Shown here piece by piece: positions 30,696 through 40,726 of a DNA stretch of 64,000 bases (position 1 is its first letter; every line of letters starts with the position of its first letter). The notes under the pieces are model-generated. The model was not told where the DNA came from, made no database searches, and saw only the letters and a list, made by a program, of their open reading frames with translations. The DNA comes from Mesostigma viride (taxonomy: Eukaryota; Streptophyta; Mesostigmatophyceae; Mesostigmatales; Mesostigmataceae). Location of the stretch: NCBI GenBank assembly GCA_009746045.1, contig RPFO01000256.1:1042859-1106858 (forward strand). The letters run 5' to 3'. A program made the translations under genes and the position numbers.

Positions 30696-33540
30696 AAGAC
30701 CAATGGAAACGCCTAACGGGAGGAACCTAATAGCCCTGCTGCACCGCAAAATCAGCCCGCGTACGGCGGAGCATGATGTCAGCCATGGCCCGAGTCAGCG
30801 CCACCGACGAGCGCTGACGCCAATATGACGTCCAGGTCCGCGCCGACCATGGGGCCCGCTGGCCCTCCAGGTCCAGCCGGTCCTCCCGGAGCCGGCAACA
30901 CTCCTTGAAGAAGGCGGAGGTCAGGGGCCCCATGGCCCCAAACTCCTCCAGGACAAAGGGCACCACACGATGGTGCCCGACGTCGCCGTAGGCCAGGAGC
31001 TTGGCCCGCTCCGCCCGGTCCGCCGTGTAACCTGCCGTGAGGGAGGCCCCAGCCACGTGGCTAAGAGCCAAGGGCCGCGCCACCGAAACGTCAATAAGCA
31101 GATGCCGGCCACCCCCCTCAAAGTCCAGCACCACGATGTCAGGCCGGTGGTTGGGGGAATAGAAGGCAGCGCCATCCGCATCCTCGGACCGGATGTTCGC
31201 GTGGGGGAAAACCGACCGAATCATGGCGAGCACCACCGCCAGGAGGACAGTGTGCAAATACAAATACCAATTCTGATTCTGTTGGCCCCCCATGCAGGCA
31301 AGGTAGTGAGTCCCCGTGGGATCCAGCGGCTGCCCACAGCTACCACAAGGCCGCCCGGCCGGAACAAGAGGCTGCGGGGCAAATACTAGCTGGTGCCGGA
31401 GCGCCACCGCCGGAGTAGTGGCTGGGAGCCAAGGCGAATGGGGGGGCCATGGGAAGAGCACGAAGGTACGCCGAGCCCACACTCCGCAAGGAAAGCGAGA
31501 ACAGCCACGCACGTCCCTGGGCGTTGAGGTCCGCGAAAAGAGCAATCCAATCAGCCGTGTGCAGAATACCCGCGTAGGTTTTCTGGTGTTTATCGATGAC
31601 GCGAGCAGGGAATGCGGCGGGAGATTGAACGGAGGCGACCGAGGGAGTGCCGCGAGGGAGGTGGCGCTGTACCGCCTGAGCGGCACGGACGGGAGAACAG
31701 GCCTGCTGGATCTCCGCATAGGCCTCCTGGATGGCGGTGACGAAGGGCAAAGGGCTGCTGGGGTCCAGGAGGTCAGGCGCTGCCGTTGCCAAAAGGGGCA
31801 GGAGCCGGCAGCTTTCCGCCCACGACTGAGCGACGGAGCCCAAAAAGGCTGCTGGGGCCAGCCGGGCGGCACGAGTCAGACCGCAGCCACCCATCCGTGC
31901 AGGCAGGGAGGCAATGCGAATAGCATGTGGCGGGAGGTCGGGGCCCGGGACCAGCTGCGCCAAGGCCGACTGGATGCGTTCGTCGTGGCCCTCGGCGGCC
32001 AGCCGGACCTGAGACGGAAGAGCGCCCCGGAGCCAGTGAACAACGCGAGGGTGAGCGCAAAACCACAGAAGCAGACCCTTGGTCTGCGAATCATGAAGGC
32101 GCGCAATCAAGGGCAGTACCTCAGTGCGTGCCTCGAGGGCGGCCCGGAGAGCATCGATGACAAACGCGGGGTCGCCAACCGGAACGCCGAGGACATCCAA
32201 CCCATGGAGGCGCTCGTCCCGGCCCAAGAGCTGGGGCGGAAAGCCGGAGCAATCACCTTGGGGCGAGTACACCGCGCACTTGGCAAGGGTCAACTGGAGG
32301 TTGATGTCGGCCACCGCGGTCTGCAGTGCCAGCAGAGCCGCGGTGGTGTCCGGCACAGGGCCCAGAAGGTAGATATCATCCAAGTAGGCCTGAATAGCGA
32401 CCGCCGGGTGGGCAGCATGGACCGCTTGGAGGCAACCCTGGAGGGGGGCGGCAAAGTACAGGGGTCCCAGGGGGTCCCCTTGCTGGGTGCCCGACCGCGA
32501 CAGCAGGCCGCCGCGAGTGCCGTCCTCCATGATGTGAACCAGTTGGCCGGGCTGGCCGTAGCACACGGCTGTCCAAGCGTACAAGTCCTCGAAGGACTCC
32601 ATGACGGCCGCAAACATGCTGGCGCGGGACAGACTGTTGAACGCGTTGTGGCAGTCGACCTTGACGACAGCGTGGGTGGGGTGGGCCTCGAGGTAGGCCT
32701 GCACCGAATGGATGAGGATATCCGCCCCGCCTGGAGTCGTCACCCCCAGCTGGGCCGCCACCGAGGTCTCACCCGCTGCGAGGGGCGGGCAGAAAAAGGC
32801 ACGGAGCTCGGGCGCCTTTTGGCGGCAGATCACTTTGCCCACGAGCTTGCGGAGCACCTCACCGCAGGCGATCGGGCGCACCTTGCCCTCGGGGGGGGCA
32901 AGACACCCTTGAGCAGAGCGAGGAGGCGAGCGCCCGCTAACCACTCGCGCGCAGCGGGAGGAACGCGACCAGCCGCCAGGTCAGTGAGGGTGTCAAAGAG
33001 AATGTCCTCGCCCCCATGCCCCACCAGGACCTCCAAGTGCTCGTAGCGCCAGCCCGACGGCCCGGTAGAGGAAGCCCGCGGGACCGCACGCATCACCTCC
33101 AGGAAGCAGTCGCGGTCCAGCCGGAGGGGGGCCGGCAGGGGGTCCGGCACGGGCAGCTGGAATCCGGGCTCCGCAGGGTGAAGAGCCTCCAAGGCCGCCA
33201 GGGTAGCCGCATGGGCGGGGGCGAGCTTGGCCATTTCCAAGCGGGTCATGGCCCGGCTGAGCTGCCCCTCGCGGACGAGGCGGATGACGTCGGCGGCCAC
33301 CCGCTCGAAGTTGACCTCCCCCGACAGCCGGGCCGTGCGCGGGGGCGGCACGCCAAACAGCCCCTCCCAGTCCCCCTGCAGAAAGCGTCGGCAACGGGCA
33401 ATAACCGCACCCTGGAGGCCGCGCACACCACGCCCGAGAGGGGTGAGGAGCAGGCGGGGGGTCACCATGTGCAGTTTAAAGCCCAGCGGGTCGTCCGGAG
33501 CGGCGTGCATGCGCCGGAGAGAAACGATATATACCAGTAG
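30696..33540 (-). mobile_element. Second R2-like element, 5'-truncated, tail-to-tail with the first
   Basis: A related element on the minus strand. It starts abruptly at the equivalent of about position 27485 of the first copy, which is typical of incomplete target-primed reverse transcription. Two frameshifts split it into 33510-32830, 32944-31340 and a terminal frame ending at 30727. The retroelement-facing flank at 33535 (CAGTAGTGTAGATTAG) resembles the sequence after the ORF1 fragment near 25000. Confidence 0.75.
30727..33510 (-). pseudogene. R2-like reverse transcriptase/endonuclease, frameshifted
   Basis: The minus strand reads MVTPRLLLTPLGRGVRGLQG and SSTGPSGWRYEHL in frame one (33510-32830). 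It continues after a shift near 32890-32900 (a GGGGGG run) with VRPIACGEVLRKL, GTQQGDPLGP and the catalytic AYLDDIYLLG to about 31400. A further shift near 31400 leads into the Cys-rich knuckle CGSCG..GTHYLAC and the endonuclease core RPDIVVLDFEGG..LLIDVSVARP, ending at 30727. The catalytic motif is YLDD, where the other copy has YMDD. The copies are clearly paralogous but diverged, so they are different lineages or old insertions. It cannot make a full protein as it stands. Confidence 0.8.
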
Positions 33541-33550
33541 TGTAGATTAG

Positions 33551-34173
33551 TAAGGCTTAGCCTAGCATGTGGCCCACGCGCATGTGCGCCCATAATGGCC
33601 CCCATGGATGATGCCTTCAACATTTAGCCATGCTTTGTCTATAATGGGACCCCCATGGATGTTGCATTAACCCCTAAATGGTCTGGCTGCCGATTTTCCG
33701 CTTAAAACTGAGTAAGAGCCGACACGTCGGCCCCTTCTCGGGGGACCAAATGCCGCGAAAACTATTGAGAATTAGGAAACGTTTAGCTGAGAAGATCGAA
33801 AGTTTATCATTTTCCTCACAGCATGGTACTAGGGTTTGCATACTTCTGACAAAGTTATAGAGGTGTTCTGGCCGGTCAAAGTACAAGGGGTCAGGGTACA
33901 GTCATTCCCGCGTTAAGTTGCGATCGCCCCCTAAAACTTTGCGCCGCAACTTAACGCGGGAACGCAACTTAACGGTAGAATTAGGCTAGCAGCCGACCAC
34001 CTCCTCCTCTGACGGACTTCAATACGGCATTCGACAGCTCTCGTCAAGCCTGATCCAGCTGCAGCGTCAAAGCCGGCCAAAGTCCATTTTCCAGGCCAGA
34101 TATTTTGGACAAAGGCGGGCAGCAAAACACGCCGTGGGCCGGGCAGCCACGCAGTGAGTGCCTGCGTTTTATA
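33551..34173. other. Intergenic region with short inverted repeats
   Basis: No gene seen. The minisegment 33913-33975 contains TTAAGTTGCG and CGCAACTTAA copies forming a hairpin. Confidence 0.35.
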
Positions 34174-35222
34174 CCAACATTATCGCAAGCCAACCCCCTT
34201 TCAGGGTCCCAAAACCACCTGGCAGGGTGCCAAAATACTAATATTTACCCCCTGAAAAGGCTTTCTCACTACCTGAGGGAGACCCAGCCAAAACCCCGGC
34301 TCAGACCCTGAGAAACCCACCCCCCGCCCTGGTTATTAGCCAGGGGGTGGGGATATTTTCTCCCCCCCCTCCCTGGTCCCCCATACCCGGCAGACTGCCA
34401 CGTGTCACCCCCTGATTGGCTGGCTACTAGGCCTGATATAACCAGGGTGGAAATAGGCTCCGCCAGGGTGCTCCAAAAGCAAAAAAGCCCCATCACCTGG
34501 TTGGTGACGGGGCCCTGTCAGATATTGACACCCGGCTGGTTTCCCCTTCTAATTTTGACAGGGTCCCTGGCCAGGAAAAAAAAATATCTAAAGCTACTAT
34601 AGATATATTCTAGTATATCCAAGATACTCCCGAGTACCAGGGAGTAGACTGGAATATTCCCCCCCTGGTCCCAAGGCGGCCGGGTCCACCCCAGAGATGC
34701 GCATCTCTGGGGTGGACCCGGCCGCCTTGGGACCAGGGGGGAATATTCCAGTCTACTCCCTGGTACTCGGGAGTATCTTGGATATACTAGAATATATCTA
34801 TAGTAGCTTTAGATATTTTTTTTCCTGGCCAGGGACCCTGTCAAAATTAGAAGGGGAAACCAGCCGGGTGTCAATATCTGACAGGGCCCCGTCACCAACC
34901 AGGTGATGGGGCTTTTTTGCTTTTGGAGCACCCTGGCGGAGCCTATTTCCACCCTGGTTATATCAGGCCTAGTAGCCAGCCAATCAGGGGGTGACACGTG
35001 GCAGTCTGCCGGGTATGGGGACCAGGGAGGGGGGAGAAAATATCCCCACCCCCTGGCTAATAACCAGGGCGGGGGGTGGGTTTCTCAGGGTCTGAGCCGG
35101 GGTTTTGGCTGGGTCTCCCTCAGGTAGTGAGAAAGCCTTTTCAGGGGGTAAATATTAGTATTTTGGCACCCTGCCAGGTGGTTTTGGGACCCTGAAAGGG
35201 GGTTGGCTTGCGATAATGTTGG
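34174..35222. repeat. Spacerless near-perfect palindrome, 1.05 kb
   Basis: The two arms (34174-34700 and 34701-35222) are reverse complements with only a few single-base differences or indels. The centre is AGATGC|GCATCT, so there is no loop. Outer ends read CCAACATTATCGCAAGCC and its complement. The mirrored small ORFs on both strands follow from the symmetry. Likely a foldback-type transposon or a palindromic amplification product. No target duplication is evident at the flanks. Confidence 0.9.
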
Positions 35223-35578
35223 CTCCACGTCAATAGGGGGTTCTTGGCCGGCTGTGGCGCTTTTGGGGGCACTCCTACGGCTTCGCAAGGTAACCCCCTA
35301 TTTACTGCTTGTTTTGCTATTTAAATTGAATAGGCAATGGATATATGTTGTTAATTACTTGATTATTGAATAGGACACCATACTGCTTTATTGTAGGGCC
35401 CTGGATAGCCCTTTATTCTTCTGGTCGGGTGTTGCCGGTCCCATTCCTTCTCCTTAGCCTTATTGTTCAGGGGTGGCTGTTAGGAGGTAAAAAGTTCCCA
35501 TCCCCTGAAGTGGGAAAGTGAGAGCTCTGCCTGCGTTGTTGCCCTCTTTATTGCGCGCGTGCAGATGGCCAGGGTCGA
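35223..35578. other. Intergenic region between the palindrome and the viral block
   Basis: No gene recognised. It marks the left edge of the giant-virus-like genes. Confidence 0.3.
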
Positions 35579-36616
35579 CTAGTATCGCATGGCCTTCTTG
35601 AGGATGTCGCGGCACTCGTCGATCACGTCTTGCACGACTTTGCGCGGGTCGTCCCCGTCGTCCAGGTCCCTCTTGCGCTTGATGCCGACGTCCATGAACT
35701 GGTTGGCCACGTCGACGTATCTGTCCAGCAGCTCCTGCCTGCGCTCCTGGTAGGCGGCCTTCCACTTGGCGGCCTCGGCCTCGAACCTGTCCCTCTCCTG
35801 CTCGAGGTGGAACTTGTCCTTGTCGGCCTTCCGCTCGGTGGCCAGCTCGTCCTGGAAGTGCTGCTTGGCCTGGAACTTGAGCTCCTTGTGTATGGCGGTG
35901 ACCTGGGCCTGCGCGTCCTCCACCTTGGCGGCGTGCTCCTTGTTGGCCTGCACCAGCTCCTTTTGAAGCTTTGCTGCCTCCGCTCGCTCCTGCTCCGAGA
36001 CAGCGACCTTGCCCGCCAGGTCCTTCAAGAGGGCCACCTGCAGGTTGTGGTGCTGGTGGATGAGGGCCAGCTGCCTCTCCTGGTGCTCCGAGACCACCGC
36101 GAGCAGGCGGTTCTCCATCTCCTCGTCGCGCTCCTTGCCATTGTCCACGTCCTGGGCGTAGATGCCCAGTGCCAGCTCGGCCACCTTGAGGGAGTCGCCC
36201 GCGAACAGCTCAGTCGCCACCTTCATTGCCACCACGCCAAAGGAGGGGAAGCGCTGTACGGCCATTGCGAACACCAGCACCTTAGGGGCATACTGGCCAG
36301 CTACCGGGCCGCGACCCGTTACCTCTCGCAAGGTGCAGTCAACACCATTCGCCTCCAGCATGCTGATGATATCCCGGACGGCACTTGTCTCCAGCGCCCT
36401 GTCCACCAGTCGCTTGTGTTGCCTACCACTCCTCAAGAGCTTGCTTAAATTGCCCTCCCCCGTCTCCTTGTGGAAGGGGATGAGCGACTCGCACCCCTTG
36501 AACGTGCGAAACTCGTACTCATCCGCATACTCCTTGCAATCCTGTGGCAGCTCATCGAAGGGCACGAGGCCAAAGTAGTCTTGGCGGAGGGAGGGAGAGT
36601 TGCTGATGAGAGCCAT
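35579..36616 (-). CDS. KilA-N-like domain protein with long coiled coil
   Basis: 345 residues from the ATG at 36616, chosen because a TATACC box lies 6 bases upstream and the frame above it looks non-coding. Residues about 45-145 resemble the KilA-N DNA-binding fold: LREVTGRGPVAGQYAPKV followed by LVFAMAVQRFPSFGVVAMKV, like the family's G-x-Y-x-H-P-x-L-a-x-x-I-A pattern. Residues about 170-310 form a long coiled coil rich in Glu, Lys, Gln and Ala. The C-terminal tail has a KRKRDL patch. KilA-N/coiled-coil proteins are common, often multicopy, genes of giant and other large DNA viruses. The frame is intact. Role inferred: DNA-binding regulator. Confidence 0.6.
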   Translation of the reverse strand: MALISNSPSLRQDYFGLVPFDELPQDCKEYADEYEFRTFKGCESLIPFHKETGEGNLSKLLRSGRQHKRLVDRALETSAVRDIISMLEANGVDCTLREVTGRGPVAGQYAPKVLVFAMAVQRFPSFGVVAMKVATELFAGDSLKVAELALGIYAQDVDNGKERDEEMENRLLAVVSEHQERQLALIHQHHNLQVALLKDLAGKVAVSEQERAEAAKLQKELVQANKEHAAKVEDAQAQVTAIHKELKFQAKQHFQDELATERKADKDKFHLEQERDRFEAEAAKWKAAYQERRQELLDRYVDVANQFMDVGIKRKRDLDDGDDPRKVVQDVIDECRDILKKAMRY

Positions 36617-37630
36617 GGTCGTGGTATACCATACGCCCAGAAAAGTTTTGGCGATCTGTAAGCGCGCACTCTCGCGTACTAACACGTGTCAGCAATTTGC
36701 TGACTTAGTCAGGGCGTCTCCGCGGTATCACAGCGACTAAGCATTTTGCTTAGTTACGACCCAGAGACCTGTTGACAACCTCGTGACAAGCACTAGCTAA
36801 GTTGACATAAATGGCAACTTAATTCTTGCGTCGCCCATTGCACTATTGACAACCGCGTATCAAGCACTGACTAACTTAACAAAATGTGCAGTTAATTCTT
36901 GCATTCCTCATTTGCGCGAGCCCATTTGCTGTCGTTGCTCGCGGCTCGCGGTCCGGCGCGGTCGTCAGGGTGGGCGGAGATAATTTACCGCGCTCGATAG
37001 GCGAGCGGGCCGGGTGGCGGTGGACCGGCTCGGGCGAACTGGGTCCACCGCGGTAGCGGGTGCGCGAGGGAGGGGGCGCGGCGGGGCCGGGAGGGGGTCG
37101 ACGGTTGGAACTCGGTCCCGAAGTCCGTCCACCGTGGGGGGGTGGGAAAGGGCCGCGAGGGGGTGATGGTTTAACTCGTCGGGCGGGAGGGCCGGGAGGG
37201 GGGGTGACGGTGGACGCAGTTCGATGGACGCAGTTGAAATTTTTTTTTGGAGGGGAGGGTTTTTTTGAAAGGGGTATACGGGTGGGTGTATGCATCATGG
37301 GGTGATGATCATGGGGTCATCATCACGGGGTGACGGAAGGGATGGCTTTTCATTCCCCATAACTTTTATGCTCTTGAAAAAAAAAAGAAAAAAAGAACTG
37401 GGTCCATCGAACTGCGTCCACTTCGACTGTCGAGAACCCCACCTGGGAGGGTCTTTTATTCCGCGGGGCCGCGTGAGGGTCGTTTGGGCGCGCGACGGTG
37501 GACGCAGTTCGGTCCGACGATGACGCGCGGGTCGGGTTTCTCGCGGGGTGACCGGCACCGGGAAAGGGGGGCGGGTGGACCGCGTTCGTTCCGCTCCCGT
37601 TTTTATGTCCGCCTACATTGACATCGCGGC
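36617..37630. other. Intergenic region with duplicated and inverted segments
   Basis: A 74-bp unit beginning TTGACAACC and ending near AATTCTTGC is duplicated at 36772-36845 and 36846-36906. Further right, GGACGCAGTTCGATGGACGC (37210-37231) has its near complement at 37398-37422. The sequence between is G-rich, then T-rich. Confidence 0.4.
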
Positions 37631-38005
37631 ATGTCTGTCGGTCTGGACCAGGTGCTAACGTGCTACCGGTGCGGCGGCTCGGTGGATCTCGAGGAGGCGT
37701 GGAACTCCTGCGAGGGCGAGCTCGTGCACTTGTACGTGCATTACTTGTACCAAGAGGGGCTCCAGGTGTTCCCGCCGCACATCGCATGCCGAGAATGCGG
37801 GGAGGAGGCTATGGATGAAGGCGTGCGCTGGTACGAACGCATGAGTCTGGACGCCCTGCTCATACTCTGCAACCTCAAGGGGTCGCGGCTCCCGGAGATA
37901 TGGCGATGGGCTCACCCCTCCACAAGCGGGGTGGCGGGGTGTGCCGGACGCGGACTCCCCCCCCAGACTCCGGTGGTGCCGTCTCCTGTTCCCGGGGTTA
38001 CATGA
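37631..38005 (+). CDS. Small Cys-rich (zinc-ribbon-like) hypothetical protein
   Basis: 124 residues. Two CxxC pairs, CYRC near residue 10 and CREC near residue 54, could bind one zinc ion. The stretch between them is helical and acidic. The C-terminal 40 residues are Pro/Gly-rich and overlap the 3' end of the convergent gene on the minus strand. No family is recognised. Similar small zinc-ribbon proteins are frequent in giant viruses. Confidence 0.45.
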   Translation: MSVGLDQVLTCYRCGGSVDLEEAWNSCEGELVHLYVHYLYQEGLQVFPPHIACRECGEEAMDEGVRWYERMSLDALLILCNLKGSRLPEIWRWAHPSTSGVAGCAGRGLPPQTPVVPSPVPGVT

Positions 38006-38825
38006 AGATCCTTGATCGACCCCCTCTGTGCCTCGCGCACTTGTGTCCGCACCTTACGGGATTCATGCACCACCGTTTGCTCTTCCGGTTCCAATGGCTG
38101 CAGTGTCTTCTACGAATGCAGTGCTGATTCATGCACCCGTGTCCCGTGCACGCACTTCGGATAGCGGCAGGGGTCCCTGTCATTTCAACTGCTAAACCAT
38201 CAGAGTCGTCCTTCACTGTCATTCCCATCCCCTTGTACACATCCACCAGTTTCGAGTTGTTCTTTACTCTGCTCGCCTGGTGTTGAATGTCCATCGCATA
38301 CCCCCACTCATCCGTCTCGTCACCGTCACGTATGGCATCTCGGACTTTCTGAGCGGTTCTCGGAAACCTGTCTATATATTTCCACGACTCCTCCGGGGTC
38401 AAATCGAAGGTCTTAGATGGTCGCCCCCCCGTCGCGTGCAATCTAATGGTACCGCGATCCGGGTCGGGCAAGTGTTTTGCATTGACCTCGGAAGCTCGTA
38501 AAAACATGTCCTTACCTATGCGAGCAGTAGCCGCACGCTCTTCATCAAGAGCGGATGCCCCCTCTCGCGTGTGAGGAGAAGTGTAAACGTGAAATCCGTT
38601 GTAATAGATGCTACCGTCATCCTCTCTGGTGGCCAGCAATTCTGCCAGCGTGTCCGTTTCGTTACGGAGGGGTGTGTCTGGGTATTTATCGGGAAAGGGG
38701 ATGACAATGTGAGTGGCACCACTTCTATTAGGTCGCATATGAAAGTGTAATGGATACTCTTGCCCGTTAAGGTGTATGGATCTTCCTGTTGGCTCTGTCC
38801 ATTCCATCTTGTGACTTCTCATCAT
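37998..38825 (-). CDS. Giant-virus-like hypothetical protein with C-terminal Cys/His module
   Basis: 275 residues, intact. The body (residues 1-215) is unrecognised. The last about 50 residues hold a Cys/His cluster with HCSHWNRKSKRWCMNP and CGHKCARH. This resembles the short zinc module C-x(n)-G-x-RC...C-x-x-H found repeatedly in giant-virus proteins, seen here also at 42323-42553 and 52250-52340. Start: ATGATG at 38825. The 3' end overlaps the convergent gene by a few bases. Confidence 0.5.
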   Translation of the reverse strand: MMRSHKMEWTEPTGRSIHLNGQEYPLHFHMRPNRSGATHIVIPFPDKYPDTPLRNETDTLAELLATREDDGSIYYNGFHVYTSPHTREGASALDEERAATARIGKDMFLRASEVNAKHLPDPDRGTIRLHATGGRPSKTFDLTPEESWKYIDRFPRTAQKVRDAIRDGDETDEWGYAMDIQHQASRVKNNSKLVDVYKGMGMTVKDDSDGLAVEMTGTPAAIRSACTGHGCMNQHCIRRRHCSHWNRKSKRWCMNPVRCGHKCARHRGGRSRIFM

Positions 38826-38935
38826 GAAAGCACGGGAAATATTTAGTCAATAACTTGTAATTACCAAGCATGCAGCCACACTTTAATGACAAACAATAAA
38901 CGTTTACGATTGGCTGCGAGATAAACACTTGTCCC

Positions 38936-39655
38936 TCACGGACGCCAGGGCCTCCTGGCCACCCTCCTGGCTCTCTTCCTGGGCGCCGGCGTCTGAGCGT
39001 CCGACGCGCCCCAGTGGGGGTCACACGACCACCAGAGGGGGTCACACAAGACAGTGGCCGCGGTGATCGGCGGCGCGGTCCACTTGCCCGAGTCCCTCAG
39101 CTGGACCCACAAGGGCTCCCCCCAACCGGTGGGAGCGACCTTCTTCTCCTCCTCCTTGTCCCAATACGCCTTCCGGGCCTTGTCCCATACCGCGACGGTC
39201 GGCATCGAGTACCAGCACACCAGCGTGTAATGCTCGGGTATGAGATTGCCGTGCCGCTGGACGGAGCCGACCCCGAGGTTCATCCTCATCTCGCGGTAGT
39301 AGTCGGTGTGGCCGGTGTCCAAATCGGCCCAGGGGTAGCACGCCGCCCAGTAGTAGGCGGTGATCCTGCGCATCTCGATGACCAGCGCGGTGATCCTCTG
39401 CACCTTCTCCGCCTCCTCCCTGTCATCGGACGTCTTCTGCAGGACGACCTCCAGACACTTGTAGACCTTGTGGAGTGACTTGCGGATGACCCCGTATCGG
39501 GTGTCCCCGAACGCATCCCACTCGGGGGTGCCCTCCCTGTTCTTGATATCCGGGTCCGGCATACAGCACGCCGGATAGTTGTGGGGATCCCACAGACTGC
39601 ATCGCGACCGTGCAGGGGTGTGAACAGAGCAGAGAACACGCGTGTGAATTTTCAA
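38936..39655 (-). CDS. Hypothetical protein, viral block
   Basis: 239 residues, intact. Aromatic- and Trp-rich middle (AYYWAACYPW, TLVCWYSM, VAVWDKARKAYWDKEEEKK) and a basic tail (RKRARRVARRPWRP). The N-terminal 50 residues may not be translated; a start near residue 40 is possible. Not recognised. Confidence 0.4.
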   Translation of the reverse strand: MKIHTRVLCSVHTPARSRCSLWDPHNYPACCMPDPDIKNREGTPEWDAFGDTRYGVIRKSLHKVYKCLEVVLQKTSDDREEAEKVQRITALVIEMRRITAYYWAACYPWADLDTGHTDYYREMRMNLGVGSVQRHGNLIPEHYTLVCWYSMPTVAVWDKARKAYWDKEEEKKVAPTGWGEPLWVQLRDSGKWTAPPITAATVLCDPLWWSCDPHWGASDAQTPAPRKRARRVARRPWRP

Positions 39656-39765
39656 TGCAATTAATCAACAAATTCAATCAAGACCCCATCAGCACCAATA
39701 TAATGGAGGACACAGACCATGATTCGGCGACGACCGGCGTAAAACGACAGTGTGAGGTTTTAAAA

Positions 39766-39960
39766 CTACCTGCAGGCCTTGAAGGCCACCAGGAGCTCCC
39801 CCAGTGTGAGCTGGTTCCATGAGGAGCTGGAAAAATTCCAGACATTGCTGATGGCCAGGTCCATGAAGGTCTGTACCATGACCCTGGCCCAGGCCCCCCT
39901 CTTCCTGGCCTGGAAGATGTTTAGAGGGTCATAGCTACCCATTTTATCCCAGCTAACCAT
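39766..39960 (-). pseudogene. Fragment resembling the C-terminus of a piggyBac-type transposase
   Basis: 64 codons reading SYDPLNIFQARKRGAWARV then MDLAISNVWN and LTLGELLVAF. In piggyBac transposases the catalytic core is followed by a pattern of RK...W..RVF...LDLA..NA......T...F...LAE.L, which this imitates. No catalytic Asp residues are included, so this is at best a remnant. Confidence 0.3.
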
Positions 39961-40726
39961 CTATCGTCCGCCGGGCTTCTGACGGTTTCGATATTTCCCT
40001 GCCGCGTTCGCGGCGTCGTTGCGGCAAATCCGGCAAAGAAAGACGAATTCCGCTGCACTCGCTAATTTGTTGCCGCTGTTCCGCGCAATTCCTGGGCAGT
40101 AATTCAAGATTGCAATAAACAAGTGAGATAACACAACCGGCGAAAATCCTGTCACAAATAGTCATTAAAAGCCTGAACACACACACACACACACAGTCTC
40201 AAGAGGCACCCACCATTTCCACAACTTAGGGTATTTGTTGTGCTTTGTCCTTTTCCCCCCTCCCGGTAGACCCGGCGGCAATCTGGTAACTGCAGCATGC
40301 ATGCATGCCCATGGTTGGCGCGCGTCTGCCGCGTCCACCGTCGACCGAGCGCGTGTACGGCTGGAAACGCGAAATTGGCTGCTAGTACGAATCCAGTGCA
40401 GTATATGTGGTACTGCCCCTTGTTTACCGCCGGTACTGTCAAGTGCACCTAGTATACCGCCGGTACTGCCCCAGTACCCCAAGTGTGGCTGATTCTGACC
40501 TCCGCCGGTCCAACCAGATTTTTCCCGCGTCTGGCGCGTGAGTCCCAAATTAGCAGGAGGTTGTTTGCTTGCATGACAACCCAACAAGACACTTCATAAT
40601 AATGCCAAGAGGGCCAGAAGGAGGTGCAAGCGGCCAAGAACCGCAGCATTGAGAGTGCCCAGGGCTGATAAGCAGGGCCACTCTGAAAATTGTTAATTGC
40701 TTTGAGTGATTCCTGCCGGCTTTACG
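39961..40726. other. Intergenic region upstream of the SET gene
   Basis: Contains a short CA run (40177-40194) and no recognised gene. The promoter of the SET gene is probably in its right part. Confidence 0.35.

Noticed and set aside
31316-33046. 576-residue plus-strand frame opposite the second RT
   Set aside because: Shadow frame of the minus-strand RT/endonuclease.
34269-35127. Two mirrored 74-75-residue ORFs
   Set aside because: Products of the palindrome's symmetry; no recognisable content.
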